Below, one piece after another: positions 23,871-32,571 of a stretch of 64,000 bases of DNA. This stretch comes from Candidatus Aegiribacteria sp. MLS_C (GTDB taxonomy: Bacteria > Fermentibacterota > Fermentibacteria > Fermentibacterales > JCC-6): assembly GCA_002030045.1 (NCBI GenBank), contig LQBI01000013.1, positions 1 to 64,000 of the forward strand, read 5' to 3'. Below the pieces are notes generated by a model. The model was not told where the DNA came from and ran no database searches. It worked only from the letters and a program-made list of their open reading frames with translations. Within the stretch, counting starts at the first letter, position 1; every line of letters begins with the position of its first letter. The position numbers were made by a program, and so were the translations under genes.

Positions 23871-26048
23871 CTAGCGTAACGGCTGAACGCGCCTGTAGAC
23901 CACGTCCGCCGGCAGCAGGCCCTGAGGATCGAGATCGATGGCCAGTATCCTCTCGGGGATCTCCGGTATTTCCGCAGTGTAATAGCCCTGTGTGTGACCC
24001 TGTAACGTCTCCAGGCGCCGTGTGCCGGATTCGGTGTGTATGGTCACGTAGTCGGTCGCCGATCCCAGGGGGAACTCCTGGCCAGGCTGCAGCTGTGTCA
24101 GCATCATCTCCAGGACTCCCGAGGAATCCGACCATTCGACCCTGAGCAGCGGAATCCCCGGCCCGTACATCCACCGGAAGTACATCTCGCCGTATCGGCT
24201 TCCCTCGAGAACACCCAAAGCGGAGAAGAGCCTTCCGAAGGGGTCGCCTGAATGTCTTAGGCTGCCGAGGGCCCTTGGTACCGCCCTCTCGAAGCTTGGT
24301 ATCTCCGCCGCCAGGAACTCCAGGACCGCCGGCGCCTTCCCGAGGACCACGGGATCGTAGAGGACCGAACCCTCGAGGAGAGGGTCTGCGATGGCATGTT
24401 CCGTAGCGGCAACTGTGTGGGTCGAGTACAGGTAGTATTTCCTAAGGGCTTCCAGCAGCACTTCCATGTCCTCCGGGCCCGCCGCCATGAACCTGCAGAC
24501 CGCCCAGGCCGAGAGAGCGTCCCGAAGACCCGTCGAGAGATGGGTGCTTCCAGAAAGGAATGCTCTGGCTGTCTCGAAGACCACTGCGGTCGAGGGAACA
24601 GGAGTGCCGTTCCGTATCGAGCCGGTCCAGCCGGAGTGGTCAAGCAACCCCTCCATCATGTCCCTGGAAATGAACACGCAACCGGGTCCCGTAACCAGTA
24701 CCGGGAAGTCCAGCACGCTTACCACTACGAAGTCCAGCCTGGCTCCCTCGTATCCGAACTGTCTCCACAGGAAAGAGGCCAGCTCTTCCGCAAGTCCCAC
24801 GAGGTCCGCATCTGTCGAGTCCGGATCGGAACAGACGAAGAGACTCCTGCCTGCAGCCAGCGGCTGAAGGACGAAACCGCCCGCCGCCCATGCCAGAGGT
24901 CCTGATACGCCACCTCCCGGGGACCGGTAGGATACGGTGAGCACTGAATCCCGGAGTGCCCTGCCCGTCTCATCCAGCGGAGCGTAGACTTCATACCCGA
25001 GCATCTCGGGCACTGATAATGAGAGGTCGTAGGAGGCCGGTATGCCGCAGCCGGGGTAGAACCACATCCCGCACTGGAAAGAAACGGTACGGTCTATCCT
25101 CATCCCCTCTCCCGTTATCGTCTCCGACGTGGAGGAGTGAAAGCCGTTCCAGTCGCCGGAGTAGACCCCCCTGAACAGCCTCGTGGAATCGGCCGTACAG
25201 ACCACGGAGTCAGCCCGGTTGGATACCGAGCCGGTGAGTGCCTGAAAACTCGTCCCTCCCTCGCAGCGGGGAACATATACCGCGAGCTGGCTGTCCGACT
25301 GAGTGCTCCCGAAATCCACCGTCAGGGTATCCAGGATGCCCATCTCCCTATCAGAGGGACGGAGGGAAATGATCATGCGGTGATGGATCTCCGGAGGAAG
25401 GTCCACATCGGCGTTCACTTCCTCCACTATCTCATCCCTCGTCCTGTCGGACAGGTATACTCCCCGGGTCAGCGTCTCCTCGGGCCCCCGGGTCTCCGCG
25501 GTGCTTAGAATGCCTGCGAGCGAAGTGAGTAGCATGTTGATGGACGCGCTCCTGGACCTTGCCTGAAGCACTGCGAGTTCACCGGCGCCCCTGTCCCATA
25601 CCCTCTCCACTACGCTGGAATCGCCCCTGACGTAGACCACGGCGGTGAAGGGGGAGACTTCGCCGGGAGGGTCCACCAGGCTCGTGTCCAGGTTCTTGAC
25701 CTCCGCCTCGGCAAGGTACAGCATCCTGTCCGCGGCGCTGGAACCGCACCCGGGAACCAGCATGGCCGACATGGAAGCGTTCAGACTCTCCGACCTGAGA
25801 AGCAGTTCCGCAGGCCTTCCGTCATGAAACCTGAGAGAATCGGCGAACTCTTCTGACGGTATCACGAACTGGATACTGACTTCCTTGCCGGCGTACAGCG
25901 AGACGGTCCCCTCCGAATCCTGAGACTCCGCGTCCCCTCCTCCGCAGGAGGTTGAAAGGGATATCAGGATAAGGGACAACAGGCTAAGAATGCGGAAAGC
26001 GGGAGCTGCTTCACCGGCCGGCGGAAACCGCAGCGATCGAGTACTCAA
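23871..26048 (-). CDS. Lipoprotein with a degenerate M1-peptidase-like fold
   Basis: The product has 725 residues. I place the start at TTG 26048 because AAGGGGG precedes it at normal distance. In-frame ATGs farther upstream (for example 26084) lack this. A hydrophobic segment (RILSLLSLILISLSTSC) ends in a lipobox-like C35, so it is probably a lipoprotein. The C-terminal half resembles gluzincin (M1) aminopeptidases: LVTGPGCVFISRDMM where GxMExPG is expected, and FETAR (491-495) where HExxH is expected, followed by a helix without the third zinc ligand. It is therefore probably non-catalytic. Family assignment is my own alignment by eye and is tentative. The C-terminal segment resembles an M1 beta domain (LQPGQEFPL...VTIHTESGTRRLE). 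Confidence 0.6.
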   Translation of the reverse strand: MSTRSLRFPPAGEAAPAFRILSLLSLILISLSTSCGGGDAESQDSEGTVSLYAGKEVSIQFVIPSEEFADSLRFHDGRPAELLLRSESLNASMSAMLVPGCGSSAADRMLYLAEAEVKNLDTSLVDPPGEVSPFTAVVYVRGDSSVVERVWDRGAGELAVLQARSRSASINMLLTSLAGILSTAETRGPEETLTRGVYLSDRTRDEIVEEVNADVDLPPEIHHRMIISLRPSDREMGILDTLTVDFGSTQSDSQLAVYVPRCEGGTSFQALTGSVSNRADSVVCTADSTRLFRGVYSGDWNGFHSSTSETITGEGMRIDRTVSFQCGMWFYPGCGIPASYDLSLSVPEMLGYEVYAPLDETGRALRDSVLTVSYRSPGGGVSGPLAWAAGGFVLQPLAAGRSLFVCSDPDSTDADLVGLAEELASFLWRQFGYEGARLDFVVVSVLDFPVLVTGPGCVFISRDMMEGLLDHSGWTGSIRNGTPVPSTAVVFETARAFLSGSTHLSTGLRDALSAWAVCRFMAAGPEDMEVLLEALRKYYLYSTHTVAATEHAIADPLLEGSVLYDPVVLGKAPAVLEFLAAEIPSFERAVPRALGSLRHSGDPFGRLFSALGVLEGSRYGEMYFRWMYGPGIPLLRVEWSDSSGVLEMMLTQLQPGQEFPLGSATDYVTIHTESGTRRLETLQGHTQGYYTAEIPEIPERILAIDLDPQGLLPADVVYRRVQPLR

Positions 26049-26169
26049 TGGAACCCCCTTCCGATGGCGTAATATATGAACCATAGGGACCCGGTGGTCA
26101 GAGCCCCGCGTTGACACCATCCCGGCTATTTCACACATTTGCCCGTACCGGACTGAAGGGACGACCCTC

Positions 26170-26859
26170 ATGAACCTGCTCTGCGGATGCCTTGCACAGG
26201 TGGAACACACATTGAGGGATTACGCAGTCACCGGTTTCTTCAGCATCGCTTCCTTCCTGTTCTTCATCTTCCTCCAGCTGCTCGGCTCCAGGCTGTTCGT
26301 GAAGATAAGGGAATCCGGGCACATAGGACCCAGGCTGTTCGTGGTCGTCCTCCTTGTCATCGGCCTCACCGGTGCTGTCTTCAGCTGCTTCGTACGCAAC
26401 GGGGAGGCTTCGCTCCTCCTGGGCTTCCTGTCCGGCTTCTTCATCTGGACGGCTCTGTTCGACATCCCCATGCAGATGGACTGGGTATCGCCCCTCACCA
26501 GGAAGGCCGTACTGGTCTTCCTTCCCCTGGCAGTTCTCTGGACCGCGGGCCTGTTCTTTCTGAAGCGGGTCCCGGACGCTGTCTTCGGCGCCACCGGTTA
26601 TCCCGTGGTGGTCTGGGGTATAGAACTGGCCAGGGGAAGGGTGATCGCAAGATGGGGTGCATCCTCCCTTGCAGCTACGATACTGATACTCCTCACCGCA
26701 GCGGTTGCCGGCGGTGCACTGGCTCTGGGAGTCGTCCACGGGACCATATTCTCGGGCATAATAGGCGGCGTAGTATTTGCCGTAGCAACATGGTCCGCGC
26801 TGGAGGTAATATGGGAAAGGGGCATGACCCAGAGACCCTGGAGGAGCAACCTGGACTGA
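26170..26859 (+). CDS. Small polytopic membrane protein of unknown function
   Basis: The product has 229 residues with about six to seven hydrophobic segments (GFFSIASFLFFIFLQLLGS; LFVVVLLVIGLTGAVFSCFV; LLLGFLSGFFIWTALF; AVLVFLPLAVLWTAGLFFL; LAATILILLTAAVAGGALAL; FSGIIGGVVFAVATWSALEV). No family is recognised. It is transcribed divergently from the lipoprotein gene and convergently to the gene at 26919. GAAGGGACG lies upstream of the ATG. The composition is that of a real gene, with strong third-position GC and a single long frame. Confidence 0.7.
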   Translation: MNLLCGCLAQVEHTLRDYAVTGFFSIASFLFFIFLQLLGSRLFVKIRESGHIGPRLFVVVLLVIGLTGAVFSCFVRNGEASLLLGFLSGFFIWTALFDIPMQMDWVSPLTRKAVLVFLPLAVLWTAGLFFLKRVPDAVFGATGYPVVVWGIELARGRVIARWGASSLAATILILLTAAVAGGALALGVVHGTIFSGIIGGVVFAVATWSALEVIWERGMTQRPWRSNLD

Positions 26860-26918
26860 TTCCCCCCATGTGAGCCTGTTCTGAGAATGGCTGGATTCCG
26901 CGGCCGTTCCGTCCGGGA

Positions 26919-28232
26919 TCAGAATATCAGGTACGTGATACCAAGGCGTGCCCCCACTGGACCCTGCTTCATGCTGGTGTAGAAGATCTCGTCGGGTTCG
27001 GCGTCCCTGACCTGTCCCGTGTACTCCTGGACCGTCCAGGATCCCGCACTGCTGCCCAGTATTCCGGAGACGCCCAGTTGGATCCCCAGATGGCTCGAGA
27101 ACAGGTACTCCAGCGATAAGTCGGCAAGCGCCGCCAGTGAGATCGCGGTGGCATTGGAGGAGAGTTCAACGGACCGCACGTCCTGCATGTGGAAGACTAT
27201 CTCGCCTCCCCCCATCATCCTGAGTCCCAGCTCGGGACTGCTGAGGGGGAGGCGTATGCCGGCAAGCAGGTCTACCCCTATCATCGAGGAGTGTTCCAGC
27301 CCCCCGGCGTTGATGCCGCCGCCGAAGGACAGTCCCCATCTGGCGGTCTCGACACCCAGTCTCACGCTGCTGCCCCACATGTCTTCGCCGGGACCAAGCC
27401 CGGTTCCCTTCTCGACATCCAGCAGCGTTCCGCTGTACTCCAGATAAAGAGCGGCAGGGGCGGACTGCTCGATGGCGGTTACGGTACCTCCTCCGACAAG
27501 CCGGCCGGACAGCAGGCGTGCCCTCGAACTGGATCCGCCGGCATCCATCACCTGAAGGAGCCCCCTGCTCCTGAGCCTCTCGTACTCGGCGGGGTCGTCG
27601 GGGATGCCTGAGGAAACAGCCAGTACGGCCATGACGGTGCCGTTGTCTATTCCGTTGGACTTTCCAAGCGGAATTGTGAAGACCTCTTCGCCTGAAGCGA
27701 TGAAAGTCACTTCCATCGGGAACATCTCGATGATGGACTCCTCTGCCAGGTACTCGGCCGCCAGTCTGGCCAGGAGTTCCTCGTCGGGACTGAAGGGAAC
27801 GCTCCCCTCCCTTGTGACGGCTTTCCTCATCGAACCTATCAGGGTGCCGGCAGAACTGTAGAACCTCGCCAGGACCTCCACCGAGACCTCTCTGACTGTC
27901 ACCAGGGAATCGTTCCTGAAGACCGTCCTGTCGCTGACTTCCGGGTAGAGGACTTCCAGTGCCATGAAAACATCGATGGTGTTCTCCGCAGCAAGAGTTC
28001 GCAGGGTTTGCAGGAAGGCTTCAGGCTCAGTGTCGATGAAGGCTTCGTAACCCAGGTCCACCACCTGGAACCGTCCGCTCCCCTCCATCTCTTCTACAAC
28101 GGTCCCTATCAGCAGGCTGTCCGGAGAGAAATCATCCGGGTCTATTGATATGACTGCCAGCTTCGGAAGTGCGGCCGGAAGAGAAACTGCGGAGAGGAGG
28201 AGCAGCAAGAGAATGATTCGGTGGGATCGCAT
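26919..28232 (-). CDS. Exported protein with probable C-terminal outer-membrane barrel
   Basis: The product has 437 residues. A clear signal peptide (MRSHRIILLLLLLSAVSLPAA) is followed by an alpha/beta region (about 25-180) resembling the domain of CsgG/TolB-like proteins (LAVISIDPDDFSPDSLLIGTVVEEM). Then come strand-rich repeats with alternating glycines and a C-terminus GPVGARLGITYLIF typical of beta-barrel proteins. No specific family is recognised. It is the last gene of the long minus-strand envelope run and follows the anti-sigma gene by 11 nt, so it may be co-expressed with the sigma factor or be one of its targets. Confidence 0.65.
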   Translation of the reverse strand: MRSHRIILLLLLLSAVSLPAALPKLAVISIDPDDFSPDSLLIGTVVEEMEGSGRFQVVDLGYEAFIDTEPEAFLQTLRTLAAENTIDVFMALEVLYPEVSDRTVFRNDSLVTVREVSVEVLARFYSSAGTLIGSMRKAVTREGSVPFSPDEELLARLAAEYLAEESIIEMFPMEVTFIASGEEVFTIPLGKSNGIDNGTVMAVLAVSSGIPDDPAEYERLRSRGLLQVMDAGGSSSRARLLSGRLVGGGTVTAIEQSAPAALYLEYSGTLLDVEKGTGLGPGEDMWGSSVRLGVETARWGLSFGGGINAGGLEHSSMIGVDLLAGIRLPLSSPELGLRMMGGGEIVFHMQDVRSVELSSNATAISLAALADLSLEYLFSSHLGIQLGVSGILGSSAGSWTVQEYTGQVRDAEPDEIFYTSMKQGPVGARLGITYLIF

Positions 28233-28243
28233 ACCAGTACTCC

Positions 28244-29395
28244 CTATTCGGTTGTTTCCGCCGGCACTCCTCCCCCGTACCGCAGTATCTCGTTAAGGTC
28301 GGCCAGGGGGACCACCATGACGGTATCCATGAATACCGGTTTAATATAATCCCTCCAGCCCGGTGAAAGCGAATCGAGGAGCACGGCCGTCAGGCTGTCG
28401 GGCATGCCCTCCCCGTCGAAGACAAGGGCGACGCAACCGTCGTCCGTACGGTTGAAGTACTCCGGCGGGCAGGACACGAGCTCTTCCTCGAAGCAGACCG
28501 TCTCATCCTGAGCCTCGACCTCCTCGAGTCCTTCTGACAGGTAACGGTCCGATTCCGAGGTCGTAACACCGGTCATATCGGGAACGACCTCTGCCGACCG
28601 GATCAGTGCGGTGTCGTCGGCAGCGGTTCCGGTCTCCCAGCGCTCTCCAGCCTCCTCCTGCGGTGTCTGGCCGATGAGACCGGCTGCCTCCTCCGCGAAG
28701 ACCGAGGAATCATGGGCACTCGGTATCTCGTCCTGTTCTACCTGGGCGCTGCCCCTGAGAACACCGCCTCCGTAGGCGAAACTGCCTGACGACTCCATGT
28801 CTTCCGTTACGTCGGATGCCACCTGCTGCCGCATCACGGAGGTCTCGTCCACAAGGCTCCTGGTGGCCGCATCCCCCGTTCCGTCATGATCGACGATCAT
28901 CTCCTCGACGAGTTCCTCATGCTCCTCCAACGGCTGCTCAGCGGTCTCCTCGGGACTCTCCGGTGCCGGTCCCGGCGCTTCGGGTCCGGAATGCTCTCCG
29001 GTCCTTCCTGGAACTCCCACCCGTGTGTCCTCCATGGTATAATCCTTCGTCCACTCCGCCGCCGTGGACGAGACGCGGTCAAGGGAGGGGTTTCCGGTAA
29101 GTATGAGCTTGACCCCCAGCAGCACCGCGATTATTCCGGCGGCCACCGGTATCATGGACCTCCATCCCCGCCGCCCGTGGACCCGTCCGAAGATCCTGTC
29201 CTCCATACGCCTGAACTCCGAGCCCTCGGGAAAACGGAAGTCGTTACGCCAGCTCTCCTCGAGCCTGGACTGGGTGGCAAGGATTCGCCTGCACTCCTCA
29301 CAGTCTTCCAGGTGCTCCCTCACTATCCGGAGATCCTCCTCATCCAGTTCTCCATCAAGGTAGAGCATCAGTTTCTCGAAATCCGGGCAGCTCAT
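28244..29395 (-). CDS. Zinc-finger anti-sigma factor with large periplasmic domain
   Basis: The product has 383 residues from ATG 29395, overlapping the sigma-factor stop (ATGA). The N-terminal 40 residues form a ZAS anti-sigma domain: C3, then HLEDCEEC with H28, C32 and C35. One transmembrane helix (IPVAAGIIAVLLGVKLIL, about 82-99) follows. The remaining roughly 280 residues are predicted periplasmic. They begin with an acidic, low-complexity stretch and end with a compact segment (CVALVFDGEGMPDSLTAVLL...MDTVMVVPLADLNEILRYG). It should hold the co-encoded ECF sigma factor inactive at the membrane until an envelope signal releases it. Confidence 0.85.
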   Translation of the reverse strand: MSCPDFEKLMLYLDGELDEEDLRIVREHLEDCEECRRILATQSRLEESWRNDFRFPEGSEFRRMEDRIFGRVHGRRGWRSMIPVAAGIIAVLLGVKLILTGNPSLDRVSSTAAEWTKDYTMEDTRVGVPGRTGEHSGPEAPGPAPESPEETAEQPLEEHEELVEEMIVDHDGTGDAATRSLVDETSVMRQQVASDVTEDMESSGSFAYGGGVLRGSAQVEQDEIPSAHDSSVFAEEAAGLIGQTPQEEAGERWETGTAADDTALIRSAEVVPDMTGVTTSESDRYLSEGLEEVEAQDETVCFEEELVSCPPEYFNRTDDGCVALVFDGEGMPDSLTAVLLDSLSPGWRDYIKPVFMDTVMVVPLADLNEILRYGGGVPAETTE

Positions 29396-29991
29396 TCGAA
29401 CTCCTCCAGCATGGAACCCAGTTCCTCGCGTATTCTGGCCCTGGCCCTGTTCAGCCTGGACATGACGGTGCCGATGGCTATGTCCAGGCTCTCTGCTATC
29501 TCCGAATAGCTCAGCTGCTGGTCCACCCTGAGGACGAACACAGCCCTCAGGGATGGCGAGAGCTTCTCCAGTGCCCTTCCCACAGCTTCGGTCAGCTGCT
29601 CCGTCGCCGCCCTGTCCGACAGCTGCGCCCGGGTCACCTGCTGACCTTCCGCGCTGTACGACTCCTCGAAATGGACCTCGCTCCTCCTCTTCCTCTTCCT
29701 GGCGTGGTTGATGGCGAGGTTTGCCGTGATCCTGTACATCCAGGTGAAGAACCTGTACCTGGGGTCGAACCTGTCCATGGCCTCCATGGCCCTGATGAAG
29801 GCGTCCTGAGTGATGTCCCAGGCTTCGTCGTCGCTGCCGCACATCCGTCTGGCCACCCTGAATACCCTCTTCTCGTACTTCCTGAACAGTTCCCCGAATG
29901 CATCCCTGTCTCCGTCCCTGGCTCTCTCCAGAAGATCGATGTCAGGATTGTCCTCTGCCATCGCCGTCATCAGTAATACACCGAGGAGCAT
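29392..29991 (-). CDS. ECF-family RNA polymerase sigma factor
   Basis: The product has 199 residues. Region 2 is complete (DITQDAFIRAMEAMDRFDPR, FFTWMYRITANLAINHARKR) and region 4 carries the helix-turn-helix (LSYSEIAESLDIAIGTVMSR). The start at 29991 has AGGGA upstream and lies 14 nt after the preceding stop. Starts at 29970 or 29961 would remove the atypical first residues. It is co-encoded with its anti-sigma factor and sits at the end of an operon for outer-membrane assembly and lipid A. That placement suggests an envelope-stress role like RpoE, which is inference. Confidence 0.92.
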   Translation of the reverse strand: MLLGVLLMTAMAEDNPDIDLLERARDGDRDAFGELFRKYEKRVFRVARRMCGSDDEAWDITQDAFIRAMEAMDRFDPRYRFFTWMYRITANLAINHARKRKRRSEVHFEESYSAEGQQVTRAQLSDRAATEQLTEAVGRALEKLSPSLRAVFVLRVDQQLSYSEIAESLDIAIGTVMSRLNRARARIREELGSMLEEFE

Positions 29992-30005
29992 GTCTTATTC
30001 CCTGT

Positions 30006-30500
30006 TCACAGATCGATGTAGAGAGCGGCGCCGATACAGGTCTCCCTCTCGAAGACCTCGTTCTCCGTGCTGAAGGAGTAGAGGTAGGCGTCAACGTAGG
30101 CATCAAGCATTCCGAACAGCCATGTCGCGGAAGTGTACCATATGAGGTCGAGCCTTCTCTGGCTGTGTAACTGGTACGCGGGATCATCGTTCTCGCGCCT
30201 TGCCTCCTCGGACGCGAGATGCTCCGCGATCAGCCAGCCAAGGAGGCCGAGCTCCAGCGAACCGAGGACGATGCCCTTCACGGGTCTGTCGTTGTAGAAC
30301 TGACCCCATCCGGGAAGGACGGCGCTCCTGAGAAGTGCGCCGGTGGGATCGCGCGTCACTATCACGGGAAGCTCCTCCGGCCCCCTGCCTGTGCTGTCGG
30401 CCCTGCCGGCTGTTCCCGCATCTGCGGTCTCATCCGGAATGATCCTGGGCGGAACCGTCAGCAGGACCAGTACCTGAAGCAGTACAGCTCCCCCGATCAG
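30006..30500 (-). CDS. DUF5683-like exported membrane protein with probable CTG start
   Basis: The product has 164 residues if translation begins at CTG 30500-30498, which overlaps the lpxA stop as CTGA. This frame has AGGGGGG seven nucleotides upstream and gives a hydrophobic leader (LIGGAVLLQVLVLLTVPP). The first conventional in-frame start is GTG 30365, which yields only 119 residues and loses the leader. The core RSAVLPGWGQFYNDRPVKG is the DUF5683 signature, followed by a membrane helix (IVLGSLELGLLGWLIAEHL) and a second hydrophobic part. The function of the family is unknown. Coupling to lpxA suggests an envelope role. Confidence 0.7.
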   Translation of the reverse strand: MIGGAVLLQVLVLLTVPPRIIPDETADAGTAGRADSTGRGPEELPVIVTRDPTGALLRSAVLPGWGQFYNDRPVKGIVLGSLELGLLGWLIAEHLASEEARRENDDPAYQLHSQRRLDLIWYTSATWLFGMLDAYVDAYLYSFSTENEVFERETCIGAALYIDL

Positions 30501-31258
30501 CTGATGACCCCCCTGTCGCTGGTGAGGATGAAATCCGCCAGGTGTACGCAGTCCTCCGAGGATGAACCCTGTTCCATGATTTCCTTTGCCTTGGTCGTGA
30601 GGGTGCCCTTCTCGCGGAAGAGGTACCTGAATGCGCGGCCGAGTTCGTCCAGCCTGTCGGAGGAAAACCCCTTGCGCTTCAGGCCGACCAGGTTGAGGGA
30701 CATCACCCTGAGGGGGCTTCCTCCGGCGAGGACGAATGGAGGGACGTCCTTGCTCACCCGGAAGCCGCCTCCTATCATGGAGTGCTTTCCGATCCTGACG
30801 AACTGGTGGATAGGGACCACACCGCCGATGTTCACGTCGTCCCCTATCTCAACGTGACCGGCAATGTTCACCGCGTTGGCCAGTATCACCCTGTCGCCGA
30901 CAACGCAGTCGTGAGCCACATGCACGTAGGCCATGATGAGGCAGTCGGCTCCGATCACGGTCCTTCCTGATTCTCCGGTGCCGCGGTTGATGTTGGCGAA
31001 CTCCCTGATGACCGTCCGGGGTCCTATGACCAGTTCCGTCCTTTCCCCCCTGTACTTCAGGTCCTGCGGGTCGGTGCCCACCACCGCCGACGGGCCTATG
31101 TAAACTCCGTCCCCTATCCTGCATGGACCGGTTACGAAAGCGTGGGGGCCTATGACTACTCCGCTTCCGAACTCCACTTCCGGACCGATCACAGCATAGG
31201 GGCCCACCTCGACGTCCCGGGGAAGCTCAGACCCCGACTGTACCGTCGGATGTATCAT
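30497..31258 (-). CDS. lpxA: UDP-N-acetylglucosamine acyltransferase LpxA
   Basis: The product has 253 residues. Left-handed beta-helix hexapeptide repeats run through the first 185 residues (IGPEVEFGSGVVIGPHAFV). The catalytic histidine is H116 in YVHVAHDCVVGDRV, equivalent to E. coli H125. The C-terminal helical domain has NLVGLKRKGFS. It adds the first acyl chain to UDP-GlcNAc in lipid A synthesis. The ATG overlaps the stop of lpxC-fabZ (ATGA), and its own stop overlaps the next start (CTGA). Confidence 0.96.
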   Translation of the reverse strand: MIHPTVQSGSELPRDVEVGPYAVIGPEVEFGSGVVIGPHAFVTGPCRIGDGVYIGPSAVVGTDPQDLKYRGERTELVIGPRTVIREFANINRGTGESGRTVIGADCLIMAYVHVAHDCVVGDRVILANAVNIAGHVEIGDDVNIGGVVPIHQFVRIGKHSMIGGGFRVSKDVPPFVLAGGSPLRVMSLNLVGLKRKGFSSDRLDELGRAFRYLFREKGTLTTKAKEIMEQGSSSEDCVHLADFILTSDRGVIS

Positions 31259-32571
31259 TCCTTCTCCACCAGCATGGCCATGAGCATCGCCTCAACGGCT
31301 ACTCTGCCGTCCACCTTGGCCACGCCCTGCATCCTGCACACGGGTCCTCTTTTCTGGATCATCTCCAGTTCGAAGACCACCTGGTCGCCAGGCTGGACCG
31401 GGTTCCTGAACCTGACCTTGTCCAGCCCCGTGAAGTAGACCAGCCAGTCGCTGGGTTCCTCGACGGAATTGAAAAGCATCAGGCCGCCCACCTGGCCCAT
31501 GGCCTCGATGACCAGGACACCGGGCATGATGGGTCTCCCCGGGAAGTGGCCCTGAAAGAAGGATTCGTTTATTGATACGTTCTTGAGACCCACTATCCTC
31601 TTGTCCGGTTCCACCTCGAGCACCCGGTCCACCAGGAGGAAAGGGTACCTGTGGGGAAGAAGCTCCATTATGTCGTTGATGTCCCATTTCTTGTCGGCCA
31701 GAGGGGCAGTCTCCCTGGTCTTCCTGTGAACCTCTCCTATCTTCTTGACGAACTTGACGTTTGACGCATGACCGGACTTAGCGGATATGATGTGGCCCTG
31801 AAGCCTGGCCCCGAGGAGGGATAGGTCGCCGATGAGGTCGAGTATCTTGTGGCGAACGAACTCGTCGGGGAACCTGAGAGGCTCCTTGTTCAGTATTCCG
31901 TCCTTGCCCACGACCAGGGCGTTCTCCAGCGTGCCCCCCTTGATCAGGTTCTTCTCCTGGAGGTGCCTGACGTCCTCGTAGAGGCAGAATGTCCTGGCGG
32001 GGGCTATCTCCCTCCTGAATGAATCGGGTGTGATGTCCAGGGACATGTACTGGGTGCCGAGGACAGGATGGTCGTAGTTGATGGTGAAGCTGATCTTGAG
32101 ACCGTTGTAGGGCACTGCGGTGAGGCTGGCGCCGAAGGCATCGACGCTTATGGGCTTCTCTATCCTTACTATTCTGCAGGGCTTGTCCTTTATCTGGGTT
32201 ATTCCCGCGCTTTCAAGCACTTCGAGGTAGCTCCTTATGGAACCGTCCACGGGTTCGGGAGGCTCGTCAGAATCCAGTTCTATGATGCAGTTGTCTATGC
32301 CTAGACCGTAGAGGGCCGACAGAACGTGTTCCACTGTATGGACCTCGTAGTAGTCGTAACCGAGCGTAGTTCTCCTGGACTGCTCCTCCACCTGCCTCAC
32401 GTTATCGAGGCATGCCCTGATCTCCGGCCTGGTGTTCACGTCCGTCCGAACGAATACTATTCCGGTGTCAGCCGGTGCAGGCTTGAAGGTTATGGAGGTC
32501 TCCTTGCCCAGGTGAAGACCTACGCCGCTGTACGTGACAGGGTTCTCCAATGTGGTCTGGAAATGGTTCAT
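31255..32571 (-). CDS. lpxC-fabZ: Bifunctional LpxC-FabZ (deacetylase fused to hydroxyacyl-ACP dehydratase)
   Basis: The product has 438 residues. Residues 1-285 are LpxC: zinc ligands H82 (in HTVEHVLSAL), H241 and D245 (in RHKILDLIGDL), with the catalytic base E81 and H268 in SGHAS. Residues about 297-438 are FabZ: LLPHRYPFLLVDRV and the active site H342 (GHFPGRPIMPG) with E356. The fusion joins the committed step of lipid A synthesis to a fatty-acid dehydratase and is known from Bacteroidetes and relatives. The linker is short (ETAPLADKKWD). It is coupled at both ends to lpxD and lpxA by ATGA overlaps. Confidence 0.96.
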   Translation of the reverse strand: MNHFQTTLENPVTYSGVGLHLGKETSITFKPAPADTGIVFVRTDVNTRPEIRACLDNVRQVEEQSRRTTLGYDYYEVHTVEHVLSALYGLGIDNCIIELDSDEPPEPVDGSIRSYLEVLESAGITQIKDKPCRIVRIEKPISVDAFGASLTAVPYNGLKISFTINYDHPVLGTQYMSLDITPDSFRREIAPARTFCLYEDVRHLQEKNLIKGGTLENALVVGKDGILNKEPLRFPDEFVRHKILDLIGDLSLLGARLQGHIISAKSGHASNVKFVKKIGEVHRKTRETAPLADKKWDINDIMELLPHRYPFLLVDRVLEVEPDKRIVGLKNVSINESFFQGHFPGRPIMPGVLVIEAMGQVGGLMLFNSVEEPSDWLVYFTGLDKVRFRNPVQPGDQVVFELEMIQKRGPVCRMQGVAKVDGRVAVEAMLMAMLVEKE

